From assembly GCF_000708205.1 (NCBI RefSeq), contig NW_014575562.1:1179616-1243615 (forward strand): DNA of 64,000 nucleotides. Direction: 5' to 3'. The notes under the pieces are model-generated. The model did not search any database. It was given only the letters and a program-made list of their open reading frames with translations, and was not told the origin of the DNA. Made by a program: the position numbers and the translations under genes. Source of the DNA: Mixia osmundae IAM 14324 (Eukaryota > Basidiomycota > Mixiomycetes > Mixiales > Mixiaceae). This document shows positions 35,563 to 45,800 of this stretch, piece by piece (the stretch's first letter is position 1; every line of letters begins with the position of its first letter).

Positions 35563-35658
35563 CCGCCAAAGCGATCGACGACGCGCGCGACTGTCAAGGT
35601 TTTCTTGCTGCCAGCGCTGTCGACTGTCGACTGTCGGCTGGTCGGCGGCTTGTTGGGG

Positions 35659-36567
35659 ATGATGGGACCATGTCTGTGCAGGGTGAGCAGACGATGCATG
35701 TCGTCGAGCAGCAGAGCAGCAGCGACAGAGACGCTGCTCAACGTGCCCACTGCCGCGTCAAGCTCGCTCGACTCGTACTCTGCCATCCGAGCCGGGCCAA
35801 CCCAGCGCAGTCGATGGCAGGAATACTACACCAACACGCTCTCGAGCGACTTGATGTACATGACCTACGAGCAGCGTCGATCGCAACCTATGCCCGACCC
35901 AGTGAGAGCTCAATGGGATCCACTCGATCCTTACACGAAGAATCGCCCCGCCAGACGGCAAAAGGGCGGTAAGCCGATTGCGCCGAAGCCGGAGATGGCC
36001 ACACCTTCTTCGGTCGTCAAGCTAGAAGCTATCCATCTGACGACCCACTTGCCCGAAGCATCGGGCAACAAGGCAGCCCTCGTGCCTCTGCTGGCAGTCT
36101 ACCAAGCCATAACCGGTCAGGTTCTCGCCCGTCCCAACTCGCCCAAGTCTGCCAGCGGGATCCATGTGACCAAGAGCAGATCAGGTTCGGCTTCGTTCAA
36201 GATCAGAGCAGGCATGCCCGCAGGACTGAGAGTGACGCTCAAGGGGCCAGATATGTGGACTTTCCACGAGACCCTCGTCGAGTTTGTCTTGCCTCGTCTC
36301 AAAGACTTTGCGGGGATCGCCTTGCCGCCTGCGACAGCTCAGAAGAACATCCCCTCTGCGTTGGGCGGCGTCGTCAATCTGGGTCTGCCGAGAGAATCGA
36401 TGGGGTTGTTCCCTCAGATCGAGATCAATGCCGATGCCTATCCCAGGCAGTTCGGCTTTCAGGTCAGCTATGCCACTTCTGCCAAGGGCAAGGGCGCCCA
36501 GGATCGTGCTCGCGCACTGTTGTCGGGTCTCAAGATTCCGTTTGTGAGACGGTCAGGTCAACAGTAG
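35659..36567 (+). CDS. MRPL7: Mitochondrial large-subunit ribosomal protein uL5m
   Basis: Intronless gene, 302 residues. Mitochondrial ribosomal protein L5 family, which contacts 23S-type rRNA and the P-site tRNA. The first 20 residues, MMGPCLCRVSRRCMSSSSRA, are basic and Ser-rich, suiting a mitochondrial presequence. The core has ALVPLLAVYQAITGQVLARP, then SGSASFKIRAGMPAGLRVTL, TFHETLVEFVLPRLKDFAGI, LGLPRESMGLFPQIEINADA and RQFGFQVSYAT, which are the L5 N- and C-domain signatures. The frame is open upstream to 35518, but the ATG at 35659 fits the targeting signal. It shares a 97-bp divergent promoter with the unknown helical protein. Confidence 0.9.
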   Translation: MMGPCLCRVSRRCMSSSSRAAATETLLNVPTAASSSLDSYSAIRAGPTQRSRWQEYYTNTLSSDLMYMTYEQRRSQPMPDPVRAQWDPLDPYTKNRPARRQKGGKPIAPKPEMATPSSVVKLEAIHLTTHLPEASGNKAALVPLLAVYQAITGQVLARPNSPKSASGIHVTKSRSGSASFKIRAGMPAGLRVTLKGPDMWTFHETLVEFVLPRLKDFAGIALPPATAQKNIPSALGGVVNLGLPRESMGLFPQIEINADAYPRQFGFQVSYATSAKGKGAQDRARALLSGLKIPFVRRSGQQ

Positions 36568-36604
36568 GCAATGCATTCATCGGCTCGGCTTGGCTGAACT
36601 TAGC

Positions 36605-37662
36605 TCAACGAGGTCCCATCTTGATGATACCCGCGTTGACCAGCTTGAGAATCTTGTCTCTGATGTCTGCGTTCTGCATGTGACTCGCCAAGGACTGTGG
36701 ATCGCTCTGGGCCTGCTGCAGGATCTGCTGCAGCGCCGGGTCGCTCAAGATTCTCTGGATCTCCGGATCTCGCTGCGCTCTTGCCAGCTTTTCCTCGTCC
36801 GTCTCGTTTGCCTCTGAAGCATACTGTGCCTGCACGATCTTTTGTTCGTGACCTCTGATCTCCTTTTCCGACTTGCCGTCCTTGTCGGCCGCCTTGGCCA
36901 GCGAGAGAGCAGTGAGCGCCTTGGAGTACTCTTTCATGCCAAACAAGATGAGCGCCTTTCGGATGTAGCCCTTGACAAAGGCAGGATCCACTTTGATGGC
37001 CGCCTCTGCATCCTTGAGCGCTTCGGGGAATGCCATGAGCTTGGCCAGTGCTGCTGCTCTGTTGGTGTAGCCCCTTGCATCGTTGGGGTTTCGTTTGATG
37101 GCTTCCTCGTACAGCTTGACCGCTCCTGGCCAGTCTCCTGCCTGCAAGCCTACCCCTCTCAGCACGAGATGTCTGCGACGAGACGAGGATGACCTGCCTT
37201 GAAGAGCGTGTTGCCTTCGTCGCGTGCCTTGTCCGACAGGGCAGGATCGACGTAGGCCTGCCTCTCCTTGTCGAGCTTCGTTCGTTCTGCTTCCTTGAGC
37301 TTGGCAAGTGCGTCGGGCGTGCGATGCTCGGTCAGTGATTTCTGGAAGTAGCGAATCGCTTGATCCCAGTCCTCCTTCTTGGTGTAAGCCGTGCCTAGCC
37401 GGGTGAAGCTCTTTGCGATCGTCTTGTAGTCCGCCCTGAGATCTCTTCCCTGCTCGGCTGCATCGAGGCATGTCGCAATACAGAGGTCGTAGTTGCCCTG
37501 CTCAAAGTAGACGGCCGACAGGTTGTTCAGGTAGGTGATGTCCTTGTGCAGCTCCCAGGCTCGTTGGTAGTGCTCGATCGCTGCTTCAAACTGGCGTGAC
37601 TGGTAGGCTGTGTTGCCCAGCTTCTTCTCTGCATCTGCGCCCGCCTTGCCGTCGTCTGCCAT
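36605..37662 (-). CDS. STI1: Hop/Sti1-type Hsp70-Hsp90 co-chaperone lacking TPR1-DP1
   Basis: Two exons (37194-37662 and 36605-37137) splice in frame to 333 residues, against about 580 in yeast Sti1. The content is TPR2A (KKLGNTAYQSRQFEAAIEHY, YLNNLSAVYFEQGNYDLCIA, RLGTAYTKKEDWDQAIRYFQ), TPR2B (KARDEGNTLFKAGDWPGAVK, YTNRAAALAKLMAFPEALKD) and the C-terminal DP2 domain (QRDPEIQRILSDPALQQILQ to NAGIIKMGPR). The N-terminal TPR1, which binds Hsp70, and DP1 are absent. I searched the next 2 kb upstream on this strand by eye and saw no TPR sequence. The ATG at 37662 begins MADDGKAGADAEKKLGN. The frame is open 45 bp further up to a stop but has no other ATG. The intron is 56 nt. Confidence 0.88.
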
Positions 37663-37705
37663 GCTCGTCAGACCTGCTGCCAGCCTCGCCACGAAGCCGT
37701 CAAAT

Positions 37706-37713
37706 TTCTAGAA
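37706..37713 (-). promoter_or_regulatory. Possible heat-shock element upstream of STI1
   Basis: TTCTAGAA, a perfect head-to-head pair of the nGAAn unit, directly followed by TTC (TTCTAGAATTC). It lies about 45 bp upstream of the STI1 start codon. Sti1 genes are commonly induced by heat through Hsf1. A single short match by itself is weak evidence. Confidence 0.3.
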
Positions 37714-39690
37714 TTCTCTACGCGACCAGTCGATGACAGGCCGGACCGGCACGTGGAGCCCTGACATCATGATCCTAGGCTAGCCTGCGTCTGCGCATTA
37801 TGAACTGGCCCCGCCCCGTCTAGAAGTCGTCTGACAGCTAGCATCGATGATGATGAAGCTGCTGCGATCCTACAAAAATATAAGACTCTAAAATTGGCCC
37901 CGTCCACTTCGCTAGCATCGCTATAGCCTCTGATTTCAGCGCTCTCAGCCTCATCTGCTCAGTCGCTCAGTGGATAGCTGTCTCTGGTCTCGGTCACAGA
38001 TGTTGGAAGCCCCTGAGATCGAATCAGATGCTTCCGAAGCTCGACGATCGGGACTAGTACTGACCAAGCCCGACACTCATCCTCAAGCCACGAGCAGCAA
38101 CGTGCACAAATTAGCCCTGTTCACGCGGCTCAATGTCACGAGCTGACATGCCAGCAAGCTCAGAATGACAATAGCAAACCCGCTGTCTATGCGTCAACCT
38201 GAGCGGTGTCATTGAGACCCGATACGAATGCATGATCTCACCCATATATCAAAGCGTGAGAACCTCAGGGACCATCCCCTGAGAGCTGCTTGCACGACTG
38301 TCGCACCCACAAGGGAACGTCCTCTGGAGAGCAGGCCTCTGTAGCAAGAAGACTGCTCGAGCGAGGTGTGAGACCTTGCCCCATCTCTATGCTTCCCCAA
38401 TGTTCACAGCGCCCCCAAACTGGCTGTAAACCATCACGAAGAGCCAGCAACCACAATGTTGCAACATCGGTGAATGTGACAACGCTGCTTGAGGGGTTCG
38501 CAGGGACCCAATCCGCGATTCGGTCAAGCATCACGCTATCTACCGCCCGCTCACGGCATGCGATTCAGCGTCGACAAGTAGGAGGTTTTCATAGTACGGT
38601 GGGACTAGCTCCACACCTGCGCCAAACACGAATGATGCCATAATAAGCCGAACTACGCGCAGCGGGGTACCAACACCAGCGCTTTCAGGTCAAGGTCATA
38701 ACTCTTGCGGCAAAGTCACTGTACCGGCTCAGTCGATGATCATCAACCACCAGCGCACAGCTATCGAAGTGGATCAGACGACAGGCGGTAGCAAGCTAAT
38801 GCTCGCAACACCCTCTACGGGGCTTCAGGTAAGTTCGGCTCGGATGACTTCAATCGCGAAACGGTATCGACCCTTGCCGCCACTACGGACAACACTCTCT
38901 TGGTCGCGTCCCTGCATGCGTGCCGCCCGTTCGCACGGCACGCCGAGCCACGGCTCTGTCTAGTCGTCACTGCTACGTTGGAGACGCTCCTATGTGCAAC
39001 TTGGGACCGTCCATCTTCCTTCTCGCCGATCTGTCCGTCTCTGCACGCGTGCGGGCGACCTCATCACAGGCAGGCTCCATTTCGCGCGGATACAGTCTCG
39101 CCGGCAAGCGCACATCCGTCGTACTCAGCGCTTTGAACACTTCAAGCTAGAACCCTTGCGGTCCAACGTCCTGCTTTCTGTTCCGAACCGCAATTTCCAT
39201 TCAGACCTCACATAGCGCGATCACAACCCTGAACGTATCAGGATACACGTGAGATGGCCAGACGGCCGTCCGGATTGGTGATTGCACCAAGCAACGCTCT
39301 GGTAGCGTGGAGAGGACCGTAAATTCGAAGCTTCTCAGCCGCGCTTTGGGACGGTTGGAAGTGCGCATCTATGCTTGCGCCAGATGCAGCCTACAACGAT
39401 GATCTCTCGGTTCGGCGACTGGAAACGTCTCGCACCTCACCTTCATGCCATCAACACACTCATTGTCACATGTCACCTAGTCACTCCTCTGTCGCCACGC
39501 GACTTTCGGTTTCAAAGTCAAGCTGAACGGGGCAAGCAAGCGAGCAGAAACGACCAGCGTCTTTGCAATCTATCCAACAATGCCAGAGTCCAAGCTCAGT
39601 CAAAAAGCAAGCCAATAAGCAGACCAACGAAAGCGAAAGCGCACACAAGCCACGTCGAAGTCGAAGATCTTGAGGGCTGGACCTGTATAC

Positions 39691-39810
39691 CTGCGATTCC
39701 CTGCGATGCTCTGCGATTCCCTGCGATGCTCTGCGATTCCCTGCGATGCTCTGCGATTCCCTGCGATGCTCTGCGATTCCCTGCGATGCTCTGCGATGCC
39801 CTGCGTGCAT
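39691..39810. repeat. Minisatellite of alternating 10-mers
   Basis: About eleven tandem 10-base units in which CTGCGATTCC alternates with CTGCGATGCT, making a 20-base higher unit. The last full unit is CTGCGATGCC, followed by a decayed CTGCGTGCAT. Because the unit has no stop in several frames, it creates long spurious open frames on both strands (Arg/Ser/Gln-rich on the minus strand). No gene is assigned to it. Confidence 0.9.
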
Positions 39811-39973
39811 TACCTATATTCGTATCGAGACGCGCGACCGGTATGCAGTAAGAGTCAGCAAGAGTGGTGCAGGTGAAGCACAAGCTGACCCTGAAGACAA
39901 GACGAGGCGCTGTCTTGACCCTCGTAGACCACTCTCCTCGCTATCTAGACTCTCTCCTGTTGCAGGGGTTAGA

Positions 39974-41026
39974 TCAGCTAAAGCGTTGAGGACTGAAGAG
40001 GAGCAGACTGACCATCGCACAAGAAGACTGCGCTATGAGTCCGCCAGGAAAGACCGACTTGTTGCCAGGTCGAATCGCCAAAGGTCGCCGGCAGAAGCCA
40101 TCCTTGAGGATCGCCAGAGCAACTTCTGCAAGCGCTGCAGCATCCAAGATGGCAGAGTCAGCATCGCTCGAAGCCTTCCAGGCCTCATATTCAGCACAGG
40201 GAGCAAGAAGAGAAGGCTCGAGATATACTTGCAGCTCCGCCGGGATGACGAGAGGCGCGTCATTGTCGTCAGTGTCGACAGCTGCCTTCCAGGCTTCGAA
40301 GTCGGCGTCGTAGGCGAGCAGCGACTNNNNNNNNNNNNNNNNNNNNNNNNNNNNNNNNNNNNNNNNNNNNNNNNNNNNNNNNNNNNNNNNNNNNNNNNNN
40401 NNNNNNNNNNNNNNNNNNNNNNNNNNNNNNNNNNNNNNNNNNNNNNNNNNNNNNNNNNNNNNNNNNNNNNNNNNNNNNNNNNNNNNNNNNNNNNNNNNNN
40501 NNNNNNNNNNNNNNNNNNNNNNNNNNNNNNNNNNNNNNNNNNNNNNNNNNNNNNNNNNNNNNNNNNNNNNNNNNNNNNNNGTCTTGCTCGGCGCCGACCG
40601 AGCAACAGACTTGCCGAGAGCCAGCGAGCCTACAGTAAGAGTCAGCTGTATCCTATCGATGAGATTAGAAGAGCACTGACTAGCTTTCGAGCGAGTGGAG
40701 ACCTTCTTGACGACCTCGACCGCCTTGACTGACACCTGTGGCACGGCAGAAGTTAGCACAGCAGAGATGGCAGACACCTGTCTGCCCGTTGGTGNAGAAG
40801 TTAGCACAGCAGAGATGGCAGACACCTGTCTGCCCGTTGGTGACAGACGAGATGCTGGCACCGGGATCCGCGAGCGTATACCTCTGACCGCTGCACCAGA
40901 ACCAGCTGGCGAGACAGTCGTCATCGNGCTCGACCCAACAATTCGCTCCGAGCGAGCTCGAGAGACGATAATCGGGATTTTGCTGGTAGCATTTCGCATG
41001 ACCGGCTTCGTAGCAGCAGACAGCAT
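39974..41026 (-). CDS. Unrecognised gene with repeated motif, interrupted by an assembly gap
   Basis: Open minus-strand frame on both sides of the gap at 40327-40580. The upstream part starts MLSAATKPVMRNATSKIPII at 41026 and is basic and Ser/Val-rich. It contains a plausible intron with donor GTCAGT and acceptor TTACTGTAG before SLALGKSVARSAPSK. Beyond the gap come two related units, SLLAYDADFEAWKAAVDTDD and SLLAPCAEYEAWKASSDADS, 37 residues apart. An Ala-rich helix and a stop at 39974 follow. The repeat suggests that more copies lie in the gap. The start is uncertain, and undetermined bases at 40795 and 40927 sit in the upstream part. I do not recognise the family. Confidence 0.45.
   Translation of the reverse strand: MLSAATKPVMRNATSKIPIIVSRARSERIVGSSXMTTVSPAGSGAAVRGIRSRIPVPASRLSPTGRQVSAISAVLTSXPTGRQVSAISAVLTSAVPQVSVKAVEVVKKVSTRSKASQCSSNLIDRIQLTLTVGSLALGKSVARSAPSKXXXXXXXXXXXXXXXXXXXXXXXXXXXXXXXXXXXXXXXXXXXXXXXXXXXXXXXXXXXXXXXXXXXXXXXXXXXXXXXXXXXXXXSLLAYDADFEAWKAAVDTDDNDAPLVIPAELQVYLEPSLLAPCAEYEAWKASSDADSAILDAAALAEVALAILKDGFCRRPLAIRPGNKSVFPGGLIAQSSCAMVSLLLFSPQRFS
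40327..40580. other. Assembly gap (254 N)
   Basis: Run of 254 undetermined bases inside the repeat-containing gene. Single N bases also occur at 40795, 40927 and 41031. Confidence 0.99.
40748..40842. repeat. Perfect 47-bp direct duplication around a single N
   Basis: Bases 40748-40794 and 40796-40842 are identical (starting AGAAGTTAGCACAGC, ending CCCGTTGGTG) and are separated only by the N at 40795. This is the pattern expected when two overlapping contigs are joined without merging the overlap. Confidence 0.85.
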
Positions 41027-42818
41027 CTTTNTAGATTCTGCTTCGCTCTTAACAGTATAGAGTACTCTCAAACGATTGCAGTATAGACTTGATATGATCA
41101 AATGTATACGAATCTCGAGTGAAGAGAGGCAGAATAATTCGCCAGGCTTTATAGCTCGCCATTCTCTCACGGAGGCTTCAACATCTCTCTCTCGCTCGCC
41201 CAATCGTCCCACCCGCCATCTCTCTGATATATTATTAATGCAAGCCTGACGGTGACTGAACCTGCTTGACCGATGACCGGTAGATGAGCGCTTGAGGCAT
41301 GAGCCGACAGTAGTTCTGGCGTGAACTTTGTTTTCCTCGACGCGTCTCACGCTCGCGCCGCACAGTCTCCGCCTCTGCTTCGATTATGAACATTGCTTAC
41401 GGCAAATTGCAGCACAGCGACGGACTGGACCTCATTGTGGCCTTTCAAGAGCTAGCACAATCGATTGTATGCTTCTGGCGGGCGAGCGATCCTGCTGTTC
41501 GTGTCTGACGCAGCATCCCAGCTCTGTCTGCTCGGATCCTGATGACCTATGCCGTGCCAATGTGAGACAGTCGCGCAGTGGAGCTGCCGTTGCAGACCAT
41601 TGAAAAAGCCTGCGAGCGCCGCGAGAGCGCATGCTTGTATTGACTTCTGCATTTCGGAAAGATGCTGCAGTCTAGTACTGCCATCGTCTCGATCTACTGA
41701 CACACCGTACTCTGCTGATTTATCGTACTCAGTGCTTGTCTTCACGATGCCATAGGTATCTGACGCTTGCATGATAGAGCGGAACGACGTGTTTGTCGCG
41801 ATGGCTGTTGCTAGCACAGTGTTCGCTGGAAGCTTTTTTGGTGCTCTCGTACAGGATCAAGGCGTGTTTAGAGCTGTGGATGCTTGTTGTGGGCTCCACT
41901 GCAGCGAGCATGAGGTGGCTCGCGTCTTGTTAGGCCAAACTTTGACATTGTATCTCGATCCGCCACCAACGCGCTTCTTAGTCACGCCGCTCTGGAGATT
42001 CTGAATCCGCTTCTTCGCCAACGCCGTCTTCGACGACAGAGATGACTTCCATCTTTGTGCTTGCTCATGATTAGTGCCACATTCCGGAGATGTCTGTATG
42101 AGCACCTTATGCTAGGACAATTTGCCGCAGCCTGCATACATATTTTCACTCCAATGCTCTCTTCAGCCGCTCAATCTCACTGACAGCCAAGGACTGCATT
42201 CCGTGTGAGATTCGCAAACGTTACATGAACCCTGTGCAGACGACCCAAGGCCCGTGGACTCAGCGTGCTAAGGAGCGACCGATTTCTGCATGCGCGCTGA
42301 TTACACCACACACACCTTGTACCGAAAGGAGAATGAAGGATGGATGTAGTCATACCCGGCGGTGTTGTCCCCTCGTCGAACAGAGGACAGAGCTTTTCGG
42401 CAAGGCGAGGCTGGGACGTGGTGAGATAATGAGCGCCACCTATGAAGCAGGGGTGGAGACAGCTTTCTTTTGGGGAAAGGCGCGGTTGGGCAGAGTGGAG
42501 TCTCCGAAGTGCGCCGTGCAGTCAAGTTGAGACGACAGCAAAGACAGAGCATACTGTCATTTGCTCTCCTAGGCAAAAGAGCAAGCCATTAGGGAGAGTC
42601 ATCTCTGGCAAGAGGGTCCAAGACGTTTGCAAACGAGCGTGGGCTGCGACTCAACTCGACTTCGGTCGGACAAAGCTGGCTAAGCCTTTGGCTCGCTGCG
42701 AGTTTAGACAGACGATAGACTACGTGGAGACGTCTCAGACCTTCTGCAGGAGTCGTCCAGGTTGGCACCCCTGAGTCTGTCCACGTCTGCAACACTGATG
42801 ACCTTTCTACAGTGACGA
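41027..42818. other. Intergenic, about 1.8 kb, upstream of FAS
   Basis: Contains only short open frames. The longest on the minus strand (41452-41817) includes IVKTSTEYDKSAEYGVSVDR and looks somewhat protein-like, but it could not be extended by splicing to a convincing start. A plus-strand frame at 41771-42004 overlaps it. Probably mostly regulatory DNA of the FAS gene, but one small unrecognised gene may be missed. Confidence 0.4.
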
Positions 42819-45800
42819 ATGAGCTCGGTGGTGTCATCTACTGATTCCCACTCTGACTACGTTCTCGCCTCGCCCGTATTGATCACTGCACCCACCGCCA
42901 GCACACCGATGGACCGCAATTCTATCTCACCAGAGGCAGACCAGAGACCGCTTGTGCTCCATCATGTGGCCACGGCTACCTACGCTACCTTGCTCGTCTC
43001 TGCCCAGAGTCGTGCATGGACGCGAGCGGAGATACTCCGGGAGGCCTTCACGAGAGCGCTTGTCGATCCCCAGGCTGCTCCTGCCGAGTCTGCCACCGAA
43101 AGCTACGCGACCCAACTCGGTCTGACCGCTGCCAGCTCAATCGACACTCTGTTGGGCGATGCACCTCCTTCTGTCACACCCGCCCAGATCGAGGCGGCAT
43201 CATCCAGTGCGACGACGGAGGAGCAAGATCAAGCGCGCATGCTCGCACAGGCTTCAAAGGAGAATGCAATCGTGCTGCACGCGCTCTTTTTGCGCTTCAT
43301 CGCCCACCAAGTGCAAAAGTCAGCCGATGCACTGACGAACGAGCTCCTACTGACTGGTCTGGCATCTTTCATCGATGCTTACCTGTGCCCTAAAGGCACG
43401 CCGCCTGTCGCTCTTCACACGCTCGTCAGCACGCTCGATGCACCTCGTCGTCAGGCTGTGTTGCGCGCGTTCTACGAAGCGCGTCAGCTGCTTCAATCAG
43501 ACTCGGCTTCTCATGCTGCGCTATCCCGAGAACCTTCGAGTCGACTCTGGCAAGCCTCATCCAAGGCTAACATCTATGCCGTCTTTGGCGGTCAAGGCAC
43601 TAATGAGGTCTATTTTGAGGAGCTTCAGCTCATCTATGACACCTATCGCCCACTCGTACAAGATTTGATTGAGCAAGCCAGCCAGACACTTTGCAAACTA
43701 AGTCAAGCCCACCAGAAGCAAAGCTTGCTCTTCGTCGAGTCACTTGATGCTCACAGCTGGCTGCTCGAGCCGGCTACACGACCGCCCGTGCCTTATCTTG
43801 CTTCTTGCGCTGTCTCGCTCCCTCTGATCGGATTGACTCAGCTCGCGCAATATGCTGTCACTGCCAAAATCCTCAATCTGTCGCCTGATCAGATGCTGGC
43901 GCGCCAGGACGATGCTACGTCTGGCATACTCGGCTTGACGGGTCATTCACAAGGCGTAGTATCAGCTACTGTCACCGCTATGGGAGGCTCGTCCTGGGCT
44001 GTATGGACGGAGAACGCCCTCAAAGCATTGGAGGTGCTCTTCTTCATCGGTCTCAGAGGCTCGGAAGCGTTCTCGCCCGCTGCTTTGCCGCCTGCTCAGG
44101 TGCAAGAATGCATCGATGCTGGCGAGGGCGCGCCTACACCTATGCTTGCGGTCACCGGGCTCGATCTCAAATCGCTGCAGAAGCGTATCGATGCTACAAA
44201 CAATCTACTCAAGGCGGAGAACGATCGACCGGCCCCTGATGGCTCTGCCAAAGTCAAGCGAGGCCCAGTCGCGATCAGCCTTTTCAATGGTATCCGGGCT
44301 TTCGTCGTCACGGGTCCTGTTGCAAGCCTCACAGGTCTCGTCGCCTCTCTTCGCAAGGCAAAGGCAGAGCAAGGCAAGGATCAAAGCAAGACGCCCTTCT
44401 CCAAGCGTTTGCCGGTCTTCTCACTTCGTTTCTTGCCGATTGGCGTGCCGTATCACTCGGATTATCTCGCTGGCTGCACTGCTCAAGTCGTGCAGGCTGA
44501 CCTGGGGCACTCCGAGCACCCTGCTTTCTGGCAAAGATCAAAGCTACGTGTGCCTGTCTTCAATACCGAAACGGGCAAAGATCTTCGAGAGGGCTCGCCC
44601 GACGAGAGCCTGCTCGAAGAGCTCTGTCATCAGATCTTCACTGCTCACATTCACTGGACCAAAGCCACTCATTTCCCCTCGACCTGCTCTCATGTCATTG
44701 ACTTTGGTCCAGGCGGTCTCTCGGGCATCGGCTCGCTCACTGCCAGAGGTCTCGAAGGGCGAGGTGTGCGAACCTTGCTCGCTTCAGGTGGCAATGCAAG
44801 CCGTCCCAGCGAAGAGCTGTACCACGCCCAGGACGTCAGATTCGATACACGCTGGATTGACGACTATGCGCCCAAGCTTCTCAAGACACGGTAAGTCATC
44901 CAAGTTTGCATCGAGTGTGCTTACTCACTGAGAGATCTATTGCAGAGATGGCAAGATACATCTTGATACGCCATTCTCGCGTCTGTTGAGCAAGCCACCC
45001 CTCATGGTCGCTGGCATGACGCCCTCCACCGTCAAAGCGGGCTTCAACGCAGCCACTATGAATGCTGGCTATCACATCGAGCTCGCTGGCGGAGGACACT
45101 ACAACGAAGCCATGCTCAGAGCCAAAGTTGCAGAGATTTCGTCTAAGCTCGATGTGCCCGGACTGGGCATCACACTCAACTCGCTCTACATCAATCCTCG
45201 CGCATGGACGCTTCAGTTCCCTCTGTGGTGTCAGATGAGAAAAGAAGGTCTCCCTGTCGAAGGCCTCACTGTCGCTGCTGGTATTCCCTCGACGGAGAAG
45301 GCGGCAGAGATCATTCATGCGCTTCGCGAAGCGGGCATCAAGCATGTCAGCTTCAAGCCTGGTTCCTCAGACGGTATCCGCCAAGTCATCAACATCGCCG
45401 CCGCGAATCCTGATTATCCCATCATCATGCAATGGACTGGAGGCAGAGCCGGAGGACATCATTCGCCAGAAGACTTCCACGATCCGATTATCCGCTCATA
45501 CGGTTCGATCCGTGCTCATAAGAATCTCATCCTTGTCGGCGGCTCTGGCTTTGGTAGTGCAGAGCAAATCTGGCCCTATCTCAGCGGCGATTGGAGTCAA
45601 GAGTACGGCGTCGAGCCAATGCCGTACGATGGCTTCCTCTTTGCTTCCTGGATGATGGTCGCACTCGAGGCGCACACATCAGACAGCGTCAAGCAGCTTA
45701 TCTTGGACGCACCCGGTGTCGACGACGATAAATGGGAGGGTACATACGACAGACCAACCGGAGGCATCCTCACTGTTCGTTCAGAGCTGGGCGAGCCCAT

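Larger units (their letters stand above)
37663..39973. other. Gene-poor stretch, about 2.3 kb
   Basis: Begins with the STI1 promoter region (heat-shock-like site at 37706-37713, AT-rich patch near 37873-37893). The rest has only short overlapping open frames on both strands without recognisable domains. A tRNA-like A/B-box pair near 37950-38045 does not fold well. The minisatellite at 39691-39810 lies at the right side. I see no gene I can support. Confidence 0.5.

Noticed and set aside
37950-38045. tRNA-like sequence with an A-box (GCTCAGTGGATAG) and a B-box match (GATCGAATC)
   Set aside because: A six-base acceptor-like pairing (CATCTG with CAGATG) exists, but the D and T stems pair poorly and no convincing anticodon arm forms without an odd intron. 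At most a tRNA relic. A tRNAscan-type search would decide.
39481-39883. Arg/Ser/Gln-rich open frames over the minisatellite
   Set aside because: They arise because the 10-base unit has no stop in several frames on both strands. No coding signal outside the repeat.
41452-41817. Possible small minus-strand gene upstream of FAS
   Set aside because: The open part looks somewhat protein-like, but no upstream exon joins in the correct phase, and an equally long frame overlaps on the other strand.
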